52,306 bases of DNA from JALZVT01 sp964611345 (GTDB lineage: Bacteria; Pseudomonadota; Gammaproteobacteria; Pseudomonadales; Azotimanducaceae): assembly GCA_964611345.1 (NCBI GenBank), contig CAZSYU010000022.1, forward strand, positions 1 through 52,306, given 5' to 3'. A model generated the notes under the pieces. That model had not been told where the DNA came from, searched no databases, and saw only the letters and a program-made list of their open reading frames with translations. The translations under genes and the position numbers were made by a program. Of the stretch, positions 8,417-16,743 are shown one piece after another. Within the stretch, counting starts at the first letter, position 1. Every line of letters starts with the position of its first letter.

Positions 8417-10059
8417 CCGGCATCAGCCGTGCGGTACGCATCGTTCGGGTGGTATTGCGATTTCGCTTATACGCACTCATGCGTCTGCTCGATCTGCCCT
8501 GGTGGGGACGCCTGCTGTATACGCCCTTCCAACTCGTCGAAACACTACTCCCTGAACCAAAATTCCCGCTTGAGCAACGATTGCGGCTGGCCATCGAAGA
8601 ACTCGGTCCGGTATTCGTTAAATTTGGGCAGATCTTGTCGACTCGCCGCGACCTGCTGGCAAATGAGTACGCAGAGGAACTGGCACTGCTGCAAGATGCG
8701 GTGCCACCCTTCGACAGCAACGTTGCACGGGCTGAAATCGAAGCCGAACTCGGCGCTCCGATCGAGTCAATGTTCTCAAGCTTTGCCACCGAGGCTATGG
8801 CCTCGGCCTCAGTGGCCCAGGTGCACGCCGCCACACTAAAGAACGGCGAAGAAGTTTGCGTCAAAGTGCTCCGGCCCGACATCGCCCCGGTGATCGACAA
8901 CGATGTGGGGCTGTTGCGAGACATCGCAGCCATCATCACCAGGCTGTCGGCCGAAGGTCGTCGGTTGCGGCTACCAGAGGTCGTGGAAGACTATGAAACG
9001 ACCATCAACAACGAACTGGATCTGGCCCGCGAGGCAGCTAACACCATTCGCCTGCGCCTCGACTTTGCCGAATCACCGCTGCTGTACGTGCCCAAGGTGC
9101 ATGTGGAGCTGTCAACTCCCAAAGTGCTGACTCTGGAACGCATTTACGCAGCCCCCATGGGCGACGTCGCTGGCCTCATCGATGCCGGTACCAATATGCA
9201 GCTTCTTGCCCAGCGTGGCGTTGAAACCTTTTTCACTCAGGTGTTCGAAAACAACTTCTTCCACGCAGACATGCACCCCGGCAACATCTTTGTCGACATC
9301 AACAACCCAGCCGACCCAAGCTGGGTGGCCATCGACTGCGCCATCATGGGCGAACTCAGCCGCTCTGATCAGCTCTATCTCGCCCGCAGCTTACTCGCGT
9401 TTTTAAACCGCGACTACGCATCCGTTTCGCGTCTGCAGCTTGAATCTGGCTGGGTGCCGGCGAACACCGACCTCGCCGCACTTACCGCGGTTGTACGCGA
9501 GGTGTGCGAGCCTGTGTTCAATAAACCATTGGCAGAAATAGAGTTTGGCCAATTCCTGGTGACACTTTTCGCCGCCGCGCAAGAGTTTGATCTGCAGGTA
9601 CAACCACAACTGGTGCTACTGCAAAAAACGCTGCTCAACATCGAAGGGCTGGGTCGTCAGCTGTATCCCGAACTTGATCTATGGGAAACCGCCAGGCCGT
9701 TCATGCAACGCTGGATGGCGGCGCAGCTCGGGCCAGAGACAACCGTCGAACGACTTGCAGCACGCATGCCAGAGCTGTTACAGCAATTGCCAGCTCTACC
9801 TGATTTGCTAGTGGACGCCGATTTCGAGCTGAAACACTTAAAACAACTGTCACTGCAGCAAGGCGCTCGCGTTGCTGCTTTAGAGCAGCGACGCAAACGC
9901 TCTCGCTGGCAACTTACCGCTGGCGTCCTCGCCCTCTTCGCTGGCATCGCCCTGCTCTGGCAGCCCGTGCAAACCATGTTGACGGCCAACCCTGCAATGG
10001 GTTTGGGCCTGGCGGTCGCCGGGCTCGGTATCTGGCTGCTCTGGCCGCCCCGCTCTTAA
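8413..10059 (+). CDS. ubiB: Ubiquinone biosynthesis regulatory kinase-like ATPase UbiB
   Basis: A 548-residue ABC1/COQ8-type atypical kinase anchored in the inner membrane and needed for aerobic ubiquinone synthesis. The family KxGQ motif is KFGQILSTRRDLL at about residue 69. The alanine-rich nucleotide loop is ASASVAQVH, the VKVLRP lysine follows, and the catalytic segment is HADMHPGNIF at about 284. The usual D-F/C-G metal motif reads D-C-A here (about 307-309), a glycine-to-alanine difference. The C-terminus has two membrane spans, at about 498-518 and 525-545. A 12-bp tandem repeat covers the stop. In related genomes hisI or hisE follows; here an 18 kb block intervenes. Confidence 0.96.
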   Translation: MTGISRAVRIVRVVLRFRLYALMRLLDLPWWGRLLYTPFQLVETLLPEPKFPLEQRLRLAIEELGPVFVKFGQILSTRRDLLANEYAEELALLQDAVPPFDSNVARAEIEAELGAPIESMFSSFATEAMASASVAQVHAATLKNGEEVCVKVLRPDIAPVIDNDVGLLRDIAAIITRLSAEGRRLRLPEVVEDYETTINNELDLAREAANTIRLRLDFAESPLLYVPKVHVELSTPKVLTLERIYAAPMGDVAGLIDAGTNMQLLAQRGVETFFTQVFENNFFHADMHPGNIFVDINNPADPSWVAIDCAIMGELSRSDQLYLARSLLAFLNRDYASVSRLQLESGWVPANTDLAALTAVVREVCEPVFNKPLAEIEFGQFLVTLFAAAQEFDLQVQPQLVLLQKTLLNIEGLGRQLYPELDLWETARPFMQRWMAAQLGPETTVERLAARMPELLQQLPALPDLLVDADFELKHLKQLSLQQGARVAALEQRRKRSRWQLTAGVLALFAGIALLWQPVQTMLTANPAMGLGLAVAGLGIWLLWPPRS

Positions 10060-10077
10060 GGAGAGTCTTAAGGAGAC
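10054..10077. repeat. 12-bp tandem duplication over the ubiB stop
   Basis: TCTTAAGGAGAG (10054-10065) is followed directly by TCTTAAGGAGAC (10066-10077). The unit length is a multiple of three, so ubiB has in-frame TAA at 10057 and again at 10069, with TGA at 10078. Each unit also contains AAGGAG, a Shine-Dalgarno-like string with no start codon at a suitable distance. Confidence 0.85.
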
Positions 10078-10087
10078 TGAAGGACAG

Positions 10088-10169
10088 CTAGCTGGACGCA
10101 TGGCCACTGCGCAAAGGCTGTGGTGGCACCTCATTCTTCTCTTCACACTCGGGCATCGATGCCACCATC
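10088..10169. repeat. 82-bp direct repeat, copy 1 (orphan antiporter tail)
   Basis: This segment is identical, base for base as I read it, to 11063-11144. That copy encodes the last 27 codons and stop of the antiporter gene. Copy 1 lies downstream of the acetyltransferase gene and has no gene body attached. The acetyltransferase stop codon (10168-10170) uses the first two bases of this copy. Confidence 0.95.
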
Positions 10170-10974
10170 ATGCGCTGCGATGAGCACTTAGCCATTTCGC
10201 ACCGAAATCCACGAGGGCTGGCTGAGGCATTAGCAGGGCATTTGCTTCGCCAATCTTGCCCGAACGTTGCAAGTTGGATTGTTCCGCAAACGCTTTCCCT
10301 AGCTCCACAAAGTCATCCGAGTCGATCTTCAACTCTTCTCCCTCCACCCACCGCCGCTTTCCGTCTACTTCGATTGGTGCGCCTTCGACATGATATTGCT
10401 TTGCGAAGTCGGCTCGATACTCGCTGAGGTGCAAGGAGGTATTGTTGCCATGACCGACTCCTAGCAAGAGCACTTTTGCGTTCATTTCATACAGACGTGC
10501 GAGCGGTGAGTGCTCACCGAAGATGCCCGGAAACTGATGGCCTTCGGTAACCTGCAATGCTGCCTTCCCCCACGCTGCGAAGGAGCCATGAGGATGCCCG
10601 CTTCGTACGACATTTGGGTAGCGCCTGAAAGTCTCAGCTAAAACACCCATTGCGAGAGTGGAGGTTCGTTCTGGATCATAGGCAGGCAGTTCCGAGCGAA
10701 TGGTGGGCCACCATTCTTCGGGCGCAGGCGGATTCTCCCACTTCGACGGCTCTGTCAGCTGCGTGGAGTGTGTCGGCATAACTAACGTGCCGTCATGGGT
10801 GACACATTTTTGCAGCGCATCAATCAATGCTTGCACGCCGCCGTAAGGACGACCCACTTTCGAAAACGCGCAATGCACCAATAAGCAGTCGCCCGGGACG
10901 ACTCCCAAGGCGCTGATCTCCTGCACCAGACTGCTGGTCGTTATGAGTGTTTTGGGGAACGCCTTTTCCGTCAT
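10168..10974 (-). CDS. AAC(3)-family aminoglycoside N-acetyltransferase
   Basis: A 268-residue member of the AAC(3) family, which uses acetyl-CoA to acetylate the 3-amino group of aminoglycosides; some members act on other amines. The start at 10974 gives MTEKAFPK. Family landmarks in order are LLVHCAFSKVGRPYGG (31-46), GTLVMPTHS (62-70), DPERTSTLAMGVLAETFRR (100-118), VVRSGHPHGSFAAWG (122-136) and LLLGVGHGNNTSLHLSE (169-185). The length is normal and nothing is missing. The gene sits inside an 82-bp direct repeat, its stop formed at the junction, which suggests recent insertion between the antiporter and ubiB. Whether it confers resistance cannot be read from the sequence. Confidence 0.9.
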   Translation of the reverse strand: MTEKAFPKTLITTSSLVQEISALGVVPGDCLLVHCAFSKVGRPYGGVQALIDALQKCVTHDGTLVMPTHSTQLTEPSKWENPPAPEEWWPTIRSELPAYDPERTSTLAMGVLAETFRRYPNVVRSGHPHGSFAAWGKAALQVTEGHQFPGIFGEHSPLARLYEMNAKVLLLGVGHGNNTSLHLSEYRADFAKQYHVEGAPIEVDGKRRWVEGEELKIDSDDFVELGKAFAEQSNLQRSGKIGEANALLMPQPALVDFGAKWLSAHRSA

Positions 10975-11062
10975 TTCATTGTCTCTAGCAATCCCAGAAG
11001 CGCGGATTGCCAGGCTGGATAAATTGCAGATGGATCTCAGGTTTCCTGGCCCAGGTTTCCAA

Positions 11063-11144
11063 CTAGCTGGACGCATGGCCACTGCGCAAAGGCTGTGGTG
11101 GCACCTCATTCTTCTCTTCACACTCGGGCATCGATGCCACCATC
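11063..11144. repeat. 82-bp direct repeat, copy 2 (in the antiporter gene)
   Basis: The partner of 10088-10169, making up the 3' end of the antiporter reading frame including its TAG stop. The 893 bp between the copies carry the acetyltransferase gene and its leader. A smaller direct repeat, CAGGTTTCC, occurs twice beside this copy at about 11039 and 11052. Confidence 0.95.
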
Positions 11145-12316
11145 TTGCCGTAGGCGCGCGCCAGGGGCGCCGCGGTTAACCCATGCAATATGATGCTGAG
11201 ACTCACCGTCGTAACAATCACGGCCATAATTCGCTCAATTCCCGCAATATCAAACTCGTCGAGCACCAGTAGTGAGAACACCACCGACGCAAGGCCTCTT
11301 GGCCCGAACCAGCCTAAGAACATATGAGTGGGTGGCAGCAACCCAGTACCCAGCAACGAGATGCTAATCGGAAGCATCCGAATCACCGTAAGACTAAGTA
11401 GCGCATAAAGAATCACCGAGCCGTCGATCAAAGGCAGGTATTGCGGGATCAAAATCATGCCAACGCCGAGGAATGTTGCCAGCATAAGAAACTCACCCTC
11501 GGTTTCCATAAAGCCAAACAAAAACTCACAGTGATGCTGCAAAAAGTGGCGAAACACCGCTCCGGCGACAAAAGCAGAGATAAACCCATTGCCGTGAACG
11601 CTCTCTGCACCAGCGTACGCCAGCAGGGCAAGAGCAATCACCGTGATGCCTTCGCTGGACTCAACGAGACTGCCTTTGGCAACGGCCCAGGAAATTGCCT
11701 TGGCACCCACCCAGCCGACGAGTATGCCCACCAGCGGACCCAACACTAACTGCAATGCGACAAATTCGGTCCAGCTGCGCTCGGTGTGCGCACCTTCCGA
11801 GGCCAGTGTTGCAAACAGCAACACCGCCGGCAGCGCCATGCCATCGTTCAGGCCACTTTCTACATTAAGCGTTTGCCTGATTCGACCAGGAATACTCTCA
11901 TCCAGAATAACGGCCTGCCCCAGGGCAGCATCAGTGGGTGCAAGAATCGCTGCAATCAACCCAAGCTCCCACCAGGAGAGTTCGGGAAAGCACCAGTAAG
12001 CAAACAAAACACCGGTTAGCATTACCAACGGCATACCTGCGAGCAGCATGCGCATCGACAAGTTGTGGTAGCTGCGCAGGGCCTTCAGATCAATTCGTGC
12101 TGCATCGGCAAACAGCACCAACACCAGTGTGACCTCGGCCACCAGGTGCAACCAGCTAAGCTCAAACTCGTGCCCAGGCAAACCCGAATAATACAGCGCA
12201 AGCCCGGCCACAGAGAACAACAGCGGCGCCGTTAACACACTACCGTGCAAGCGTCCCTGAATGGTTGCAAACAACAGAAACAACCCGCCAACGACAGTAA
12301 TGAGAACAAGGCTCAT
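11063..12316 (-). CDS. CPA1-type cation/proton antiporter
   Basis: A 417-residue membrane protein with about twelve hydrophobic segments and the monovalent cation:proton antiporter layout. The key acidic region is LAPTDAALGQAVI near residue 137, and VESGLNDGMALPAV near 164 is also typical (N-D pair). It ends in a short cytoplasmic tail, MPECEEKNEVPPQPLRSGHASS. This class expels Na+ or K+ in exchange for protons. It stands 52 bp after the aldehyde dehydrogenase gene on the same strand. The last 27 codons and stop are duplicated at 10088-10169 beyond the acetyltransferase gene, so the tail served as the insertion point. Confidence 0.9.
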   Translation of the reverse strand: MSLVLITVVGGLFLLFATIQGRLHGSVLTAPLLFSVAGLALYYSGLPGHEFELSWLHLVAEVTLVLVLFADAARIDLKALRSYHNLSMRMLLAGMPLVMLTGVLFAYWCFPELSWWELGLIAAILAPTDAALGQAVILDESIPGRIRQTLNVESGLNDGMALPAVLLFATLASEGAHTERSWTEFVALQLVLGPLVGILVGWVGAKAISWAVAKGSLVESSEGITVIALALLAYAGAESVHGNGFISAFVAGAVFRHFLQHHCEFLFGFMETEGEFLMLATFLGVGMILIPQYLPLIDGSVILYALLSLTVIRMLPISISLLGTGLLPPTHMFLGWFGPRGLASVVFSLLVLDEFDIAGIERIMAVIVTTVSLSIILHGLTAAPLARAYGKMVASMPECEEKNEVPPQPLRSGHASS

Positions 12317-12367
12317 AAATTAATCTCCGTCATTTCATCAGCCCAAAAGGACAACCAAAGAGGCAAC

Positions 12368-13771
12368 CTACGACAGGCTATCCGACTTTATTACCGTCAT
12401 TTTTTCGATCTGCATATCTTCGATCGTGTGGGGTATGCCCCCCACTCCGAGACCTGAGTGTCGCAGACCCGCAAAGGGCATCACGTCATCTCGAAATGCG
12501 GTGTGATCGTTGATCATTACGGCTGATGCATCGAGTGCATTAGAAAGGGCAAGCCCAGTATCTATACTCTCTGTAAATACTGCCGCCTGAAACGCGACCG
12601 ACAGACTATTGGCGATCGCTACCGCATCATCTACCTGCTCATAACTATAGACACACACCACCGGTCCAAAAATTTCCTTACTCGACACCGCTGCATCTTG
12701 TGGCGGATTAACCAACACCGTGGGTGCAAACACGCGTGAACTTATGGCTTCTCCGCCGAGCGCACACACTGCGCCCGCCTCTTTCGCCTCATCCACCCAG
12801 CCCTTGATCCGTACAACTTCATTCTCACGAATAAGCGGTCCTACATCGGTGGTCGCAAGCGTCGGGTCACCCACCGTCAGGGTTTGCACCTGCGCGGTAA
12901 AGCGCGCCACAAAATCATCGAGCTGCGTAGCCGGCACAAACACACGTTGCACTGACACACAGACCTGGCCGGCATGATAGAAGCCGCCCTTCACCAACGC
13001 CGGAATCGCCTTGTCGTAGTCGGCGTCTGCACACACGATAACCGGTGCCGCGCCGCCGTGTTCCAGTGCACAGCGAACCCCAGGGGCAAGTTTGTTCTTC
13101 AACATCCAGCCAACATTCGCGCTGCCGATAAAGCTGAAGAACGCAAGCCGCGCATCGGTTACCAAAGCTTCGGCGACCTCGATCGCTTCAGTCACCAGAA
13201 TCTGCCCTCTACCAGCGGGTAAGCCTGCTTCGTTAAGCATGTCGATAAACGCAGCACAGCTGAGTGCGGTATCCGGTGCAGGTTTAACAATCACCGGACA
13301 GCCGCTGGCCACGGCTGGGGCTACCTGATGCACAATGAGATTTAGAGGATGGTTAAACGCACTCACCGCAGCAACCAGGCCTATCGGTGCCTTTTCCGTA
13401 AAAGCCAGACGCCCCGCGCTCATGCGATTGGTTGCGATAGGTATGCGCACCCCCACATCCGATTTTATGTGTTCCACGCACAGGCTCACGCCATCAACAG
13501 CGCGGTCAACCTCTACCAGCGCATCGGTCAACGGTTTGCCGCCCTCTTGTGCAATAAGCAATCCGAGTTCGGCGCGACGACCGCGCATAAGCTCCGCTAA
13601 TCGCTCAAGCACCGCAACGCGCTCGGGAACCGTCATGCGCGCACTCAGATCACGCGCAATGGCGTGCCCTGTTGCAAGCTTGGACTCAAGCGATGCCATG
13701 GTGTCCAGCGGCAAAGTGCCTACGACCGTGCCATCGTAGGGGCTTTTTACGGTTAGTTCGGTCACAAACAA
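12368..13771 (-). CDS. Aldehyde dehydrogenase family protein
   Basis: A 467-residue NAD(P)-dependent aldehyde dehydrogenase. Visible catalytic residues are Asn140 in SAFNHP, Glu237 in LEHGG, and the nucleophile Cys271 in HAGQVCVSVQR. The NAD-binding turn is FIGSANVG at 214-221. The sequence is closer to the glyceraldehyde-3-phosphate (non-phosphorylating), phosphonoacetaldehyde and sulfoacetaldehyde branches than to betaine aldehyde dehydrogenases, an impression from the short N-terminus and the GQVC context. It follows the PoxB-like gene by 16 bp, so the two are probably co-transcribed. An aldehyde-producing decarboxylation feeding this enzyme is possible but not shown. Confidence 0.9.
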   Translation of the reverse strand: MFVTELTVKSPYDGTVVGTLPLDTMASLESKLATGHAIARDLSARMTVPERVAVLERLAELMRGRRAELGLLIAQEGGKPLTDALVEVDRAVDGVSLCVEHIKSDVGVRIPIATNRMSAGRLAFTEKAPIGLVAAVSAFNHPLNLIVHQVAPAVASGCPVIVKPAPDTALSCAAFIDMLNEAGLPAGRGQILVTEAIEVAEALVTDARLAFFSFIGSANVGWMLKNKLAPGVRCALEHGGAAPVIVCADADYDKAIPALVKGGFYHAGQVCVSVQRVFVPATQLDDFVARFTAQVQTLTVGDPTLATTDVGPLIRENEVVRIKGWVDEAKEAGAVCALGGEAISSRVFAPTVLVNPPQDAAVSSKEIFGPVVCVYSYEQVDDAVAIANSLSVAFQAAVFTESIDTGLALSNALDASAVMINDHTAFRDDVMPFAGLRHSGLGVGGIPHTIEDMQIEKMTVIKSDSLS

Positions 13772-13787
13772 ATCCTCTTAGTGGGCC

Positions 13788-15488
13788 TTAATCGTCATCC
13801 AGAACTTCATCTACCGCGATCAGTAGCTCTTTTGCTTTACCCATGGCGTAGCCCCAGGCAGCGGAGACTTCGATCTTTGCGGGCGCAAACAGTTCGTCCG
13901 GGTTAACGTGTGCATCGATCAACACGGGCTTCGATTCTGCATAGGCCTGTTGCAACGCGGGTAATAGCTGGTCTGGTTTAGTCACCGACAAGCCAACGCC
14001 GCCACAGGATTCGGCAAACATCACAAAATCCGGGTTCGCAATCTCTGTGCCGTAGCGAACGTAACCGTGGGCGGCCATTTCCAGCTCAACAAAGCCGAAC
14101 TTCCGGTTATTCAGAACGACGACAATTATCGGTAACTCATAATGTACTGCTGTAACAAAGTCAGCCATTAGCTGAGCAAAGGCACCGTCGCCACAAATGG
14201 CAATAACTTGCCGCTCAGGCGCAGCCGATTGAATGCCAATGGCACCGGGCAGACCAACGCCAAGCGAGCCATGCGTAAAAGAACCAAACATGCGCTGATT
14301 GCCGCGAAAACGCAGATGCCGACCCGCCCATACTGTCGACGTGCCCACATCGACAACATAGACCGCATCATCTGGTGCCGTGTCAGATATCGAGCGCACC
14401 ACTGACTGGGGATGGAGAATATCGGCATCGCGACCCAGGTCGGCCTTTTTATCCATACGCTTATCCCAGCGCTCACGCTTGGACTGAATGCTGGCAAGCC
14501 AGGTCGACAGTTCCCGGGCTTTTAGTTTTGCGTTTAGTTGCTCAAGCGTTGGTTTAACACTGGCAACAATGGGATGTGTCACTTCGCAGCGTCGGCCAAT
14601 GTGCGAAGCGACCTCATCTATCTGGATAATATGGACGCCAGAAGGCAGGAACGTTCGATAAGGAAAGTCAGAGCCTGCCATCACCAGCAAATCGCAACCA
14701 TCGAGCGCCGCGAGACCCTGTGGGGTGCCCAGGTGACCGATGCCACCAACCCACAATGGATGGTCATAGGGAACAACGTCTGATCCCTTTAAGGAGTGCA
14801 CAATTGGGGCCTGGAGTTTTTCGGCAAACTCCAACAATTCTGAAGCCGATCCTCGGGCACCGTCGCCGGCTAACACCACGGGTCTCTGTGCTCGGTGGAG
14901 AACTTTAACGGCCTCTTCAACGGCTTCTTGTTCTGGCGTTATCGTGCCACGTACCGGCACCAACGACCCTGGAGAACCTGCGCTGGGAATACGCTGCGAA
15001 ATCAGGTCAACCGGAATGCATAAGTGTGCAACCCCACCTTCCTCCAGGGCTGTTTGCACGGCCGAGCGCGCAAGCCGTTCAAACTGCTCCGTGGATCGCA
15101 CGGTTTGATTGAACACCGCCACATCACCGAAAACCCGTTCGAGATCAACTTCCTGAAAGAACGCCGAGCCATATTCGGATTCGGGGACCTGGCCTGTAAT
15201 GGCCAATACGGGAGCTCTATCGCGCTTGGCGTCATAGAGCCCATTTAACAGATGCAACGCACCAGGACCAACGGTACCCGCACAAACCGCCAAACGGCCG
15301 GTGTATTTGGCCTGTGCAGCCGCCGCGAACGCGCCGCTCTCTTCATGCTTAACACTGATCCAACGGAAGTCGTCGTCTTTCCGAATCGCATCAACCAGCG
15401 AGTTAAGTGCATCACCGGTGATGCCAAATATCTCATCGACGGAAGCTTCGCCAAGAATTTCCAGAAGCTTTTCACATACTGTGGTCAT
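13788..15488 (-). CDS. poxB: Thiamine-diphosphate enzyme, pyruvate oxidase (PoxB)-like
   Basis: A 566-residue three-domain ThDP enzyme. The N-terminal part closely follows PoxB: FGITGDALNSLVDAIRK, then VKHEESGAFAAAAQAKYTGRLAVCAGTVGPG, with the catalytic Glu in KHEES near residue 49. The ThDP/Mg motif CGDGAFAQLMADF begins near 430 and runs to VVLNN. Pyruvate oxidases decarboxylate pyruvate to acetate and pass electrons through FAD to quinone. The C-terminus (KAKELLIAVDEVLDDD) is acidic and unlike the E. coli membrane-binding peptide as I remember it, so quinone coupling is uncertain. Acetolactate-synthase-like or other 2-oxoacid activity cannot be excluded. Confidence 0.8.
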   Translation of the reverse strand: MTTVCEKLLEILGEASVDEIFGITGDALNSLVDAIRKDDDFRWISVKHEESGAFAAAAQAKYTGRLAVCAGTVGPGALHLLNGLYDAKRDRAPVLAITGQVPESEYGSAFFQEVDLERVFGDVAVFNQTVRSTEQFERLARSAVQTALEEGGVAHLCIPVDLISQRIPSAGSPGSLVPVRGTITPEQEAVEEAVKVLHRAQRPVVLAGDGARGSASELLEFAEKLQAPIVHSLKGSDVVPYDHPLWVGGIGHLGTPQGLAALDGCDLLVMAGSDFPYRTFLPSGVHIIQIDEVASHIGRRCEVTHPIVASVKPTLEQLNAKLKARELSTWLASIQSKRERWDKRMDKKADLGRDADILHPQSVVRSISDTAPDDAVYVVDVGTSTVWAGRHLRFRGNQRMFGSFTHGSLGVGLPGAIGIQSAAPERQVIAICGDGAFAQLMADFVTAVHYELPIIVVVLNNRKFGFVELEMAAHGYVRYGTEIANPDFVMFAESCGGVGLSVTKPDQLLPALQQAYAESKPVLIDAHVNPDELFAPAKIEVSAAWGYAMGKAKELLIAVDEVLDDD

Positions 15489-15542
15489 ATAAGGATCACC
15501 CTATAAATTGAATAAAAGAAGATAAGCGCAACAACCCATGAC

Positions 15543-15758
15543 CTACTCCTCTGGGGGCGGCAACGCAGCGTAAGCCGCGTAGGTAGCCACAAAGAAGGGT
15601 ACCAGAAAGGTGAGTATGAACTTCCACCAGACCACCTGAGCAGAGCCAAAGATCGCCTCGGGCTGATTGATCGCATTGAGCGCGCTACCCACCACTAGCG
15701 CAACAACTACCGCTCGACGCAAATAGTCTCCTCGCAGCACTGTCCGCAGTCTGTTCAT
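15543..15758 (-). CDS. nrtS: NrtS-type nitrate/nitrite transporter
   Basis: A 71-residue protein with two membrane spans, starting at the ATG at 15758 (MNRLRTVLRGD). The pattern VALVVGSALNAINQPEAIF, then W-x-K-FILTFLVPFFVATYAAY, matches the small NrtS family, which forms nitrate/nitrite transporters in marine bacteria. An upstream in-frame extension would overlap the ZntB-like gene and adds no family sequence. It lies 54 bp upstream of the PoxB-like gene and 4 bp after the ZntB-like gene on the same strand, so an operon is likely. No nitrate reductase gene is visible in the window. Confidence 0.75.
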   Translation of the reverse strand: MNRLRTVLRGDYLRRAVVVALVVGSALNAINQPEAIFGSAQVVWWKFILTFLVPFFVATYAAYAALPPPEE

Positions 15759-15762
15759 TGCA

Positions 15763-16743
15763 CTAAAACCACTTCCATTTTTTGAATATGAAGACCTGAA
15801 CGACAACAATAAGAACGCAGACCCCACAAAAAATCCAGAACGCCTGGGCGCTATCTATCCCAGGCATGCCTCCGATGTTTACGCCCATCAAACCCGTCAA
15901 AAAACTCAGTGGCAAAAATACCGTCGCGGCCACGGAGAAAATATAGGTGATGTCGTTCAGACGCCGGCCATGGGCGTTATTGAGCTCGTCGTTAAGTATC
16001 TGCGAGCGCTCACGCAGCTCCTGCAGTTCTTCAACATAGCGGGTAACGCGATCCAGACTTTCAACCAGATGTTCTCTGTGCTCCTCTTGAAACCAGGCAA
16101 AGTTTGCTTTTAGCAGGGTCTCCAACAGGGTTTTCTGGGGCGTAACGTATCTCGAGAAGATTGCCGTGCGTTTGCGGACTAACGCCGCATCATCCGCAAT
16201 CTCATCTTCTCGACCACTCGCAAGTAGCTCTTCGGCCCGGGAAATACGCTCTTCGAGATCTACAAAAAATGGCTCCATGCGCTCAAAGAGACGGTCTGTG
16301 ATGGTAATCAGAAACCCACTCGGGCCGAGTGGCGCTTCCTCTCTTTCAATAAAACCGATGATGTCGCCAATAGCCCTGATATCGCGGCGACGGGTGCTGA
16401 TCACCTTTTGTTTGTCGATCCACAATCGAATGGAGATCATGTCCTCGGGGTCTGCACCTGGACTGAAGTTCATCGCTCGCAGAATAACCAACATCCCATC
16501 ATCCTTGACCAATGCTCGCGGGCGAGTTTCCTCCGCCAGCATGGCATCAACGATAATGGAATCGAGACCGGCATCACTCGCCAGAAAATTTCGCGCACCT
16601 TCATGCACAGCATGCATATGCAGCCACAGGTAGGACCCTGCCGTCACATTTAATGCAACGGTGTCAGTCGTCTCTAGCGACTGCGCACGCCCTTCGTCAT
16701 CGATATTAAAGGCGTAGAGAAATGGGTCGTTATTGTTGCTCAC
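15763..16743 (-). CDS. zntB: CorA-superfamily transporter, ZntB type
   Basis: A protein of about 326 residues. A long N-terminal cytoplasmic domain is rich in helices (SLDRVTRYVEELQELRERSQILNDELNN, read in parts). Two C-terminal membrane spans follow, separated by the pore signature GVN in TGLMGVNIGGMPG. CorA Mg2+ channels carry GMN, while the ZntB branch carries GxN followed by GGxPG, so a Zn2+ or other divalent transporter is favoured. The C-terminus ends in basic and aromatic residues, KKWKWF. Several GTG codons could be the start; I prefer 16743 because GGGAGAGG lies just upstream. It overlaps the channel gene by 14 bp. Confidence 0.85.
   Translation of the reverse strand: MSNNNDPFLYAFNIDDEGRAQSLETTDTVALNVTAGSYLWLHMHAVHEGARNFLASDAGLDSIIVDAMLAEETRPRALVKDDGMLVILRAMNFSPGADPEDMISIRLWIDKQKVISTRRRDIRAIGDIIGFIEREEAPLGPSGFLITITDRLFERMEPFFVDLEERISRAEELLASGREDEIADDAALVRKRTAIFSRYVTPQKTLLETLLKANFAWFQEEHREHLVESLDRVTRYVEELQELRERSQILNDELNNAHGRRLNDITYIFSVAATVFLPLSFLTGLMGVNIGGMPGIDSAQAFWIFCGVCVLIVVVQVFIFKKWKWF

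Noticed and set aside
10170..11062. The acetyltransferase as an integron gene cassette
   Set aside because: No attC-like imperfect palindrome or GTTRRRY core follows the gene, no integrase is present, and the flanks are an 82-bp direct repeat.
10168..11121. A longer acetyltransferase starting MKRRMRCHH at 11121
   Set aside because: The first 20 residues come from reading the antiporter 3' end out of frame, and the next 29 have no family resemblance. MTEKAFPK at 10974 is the natural start.
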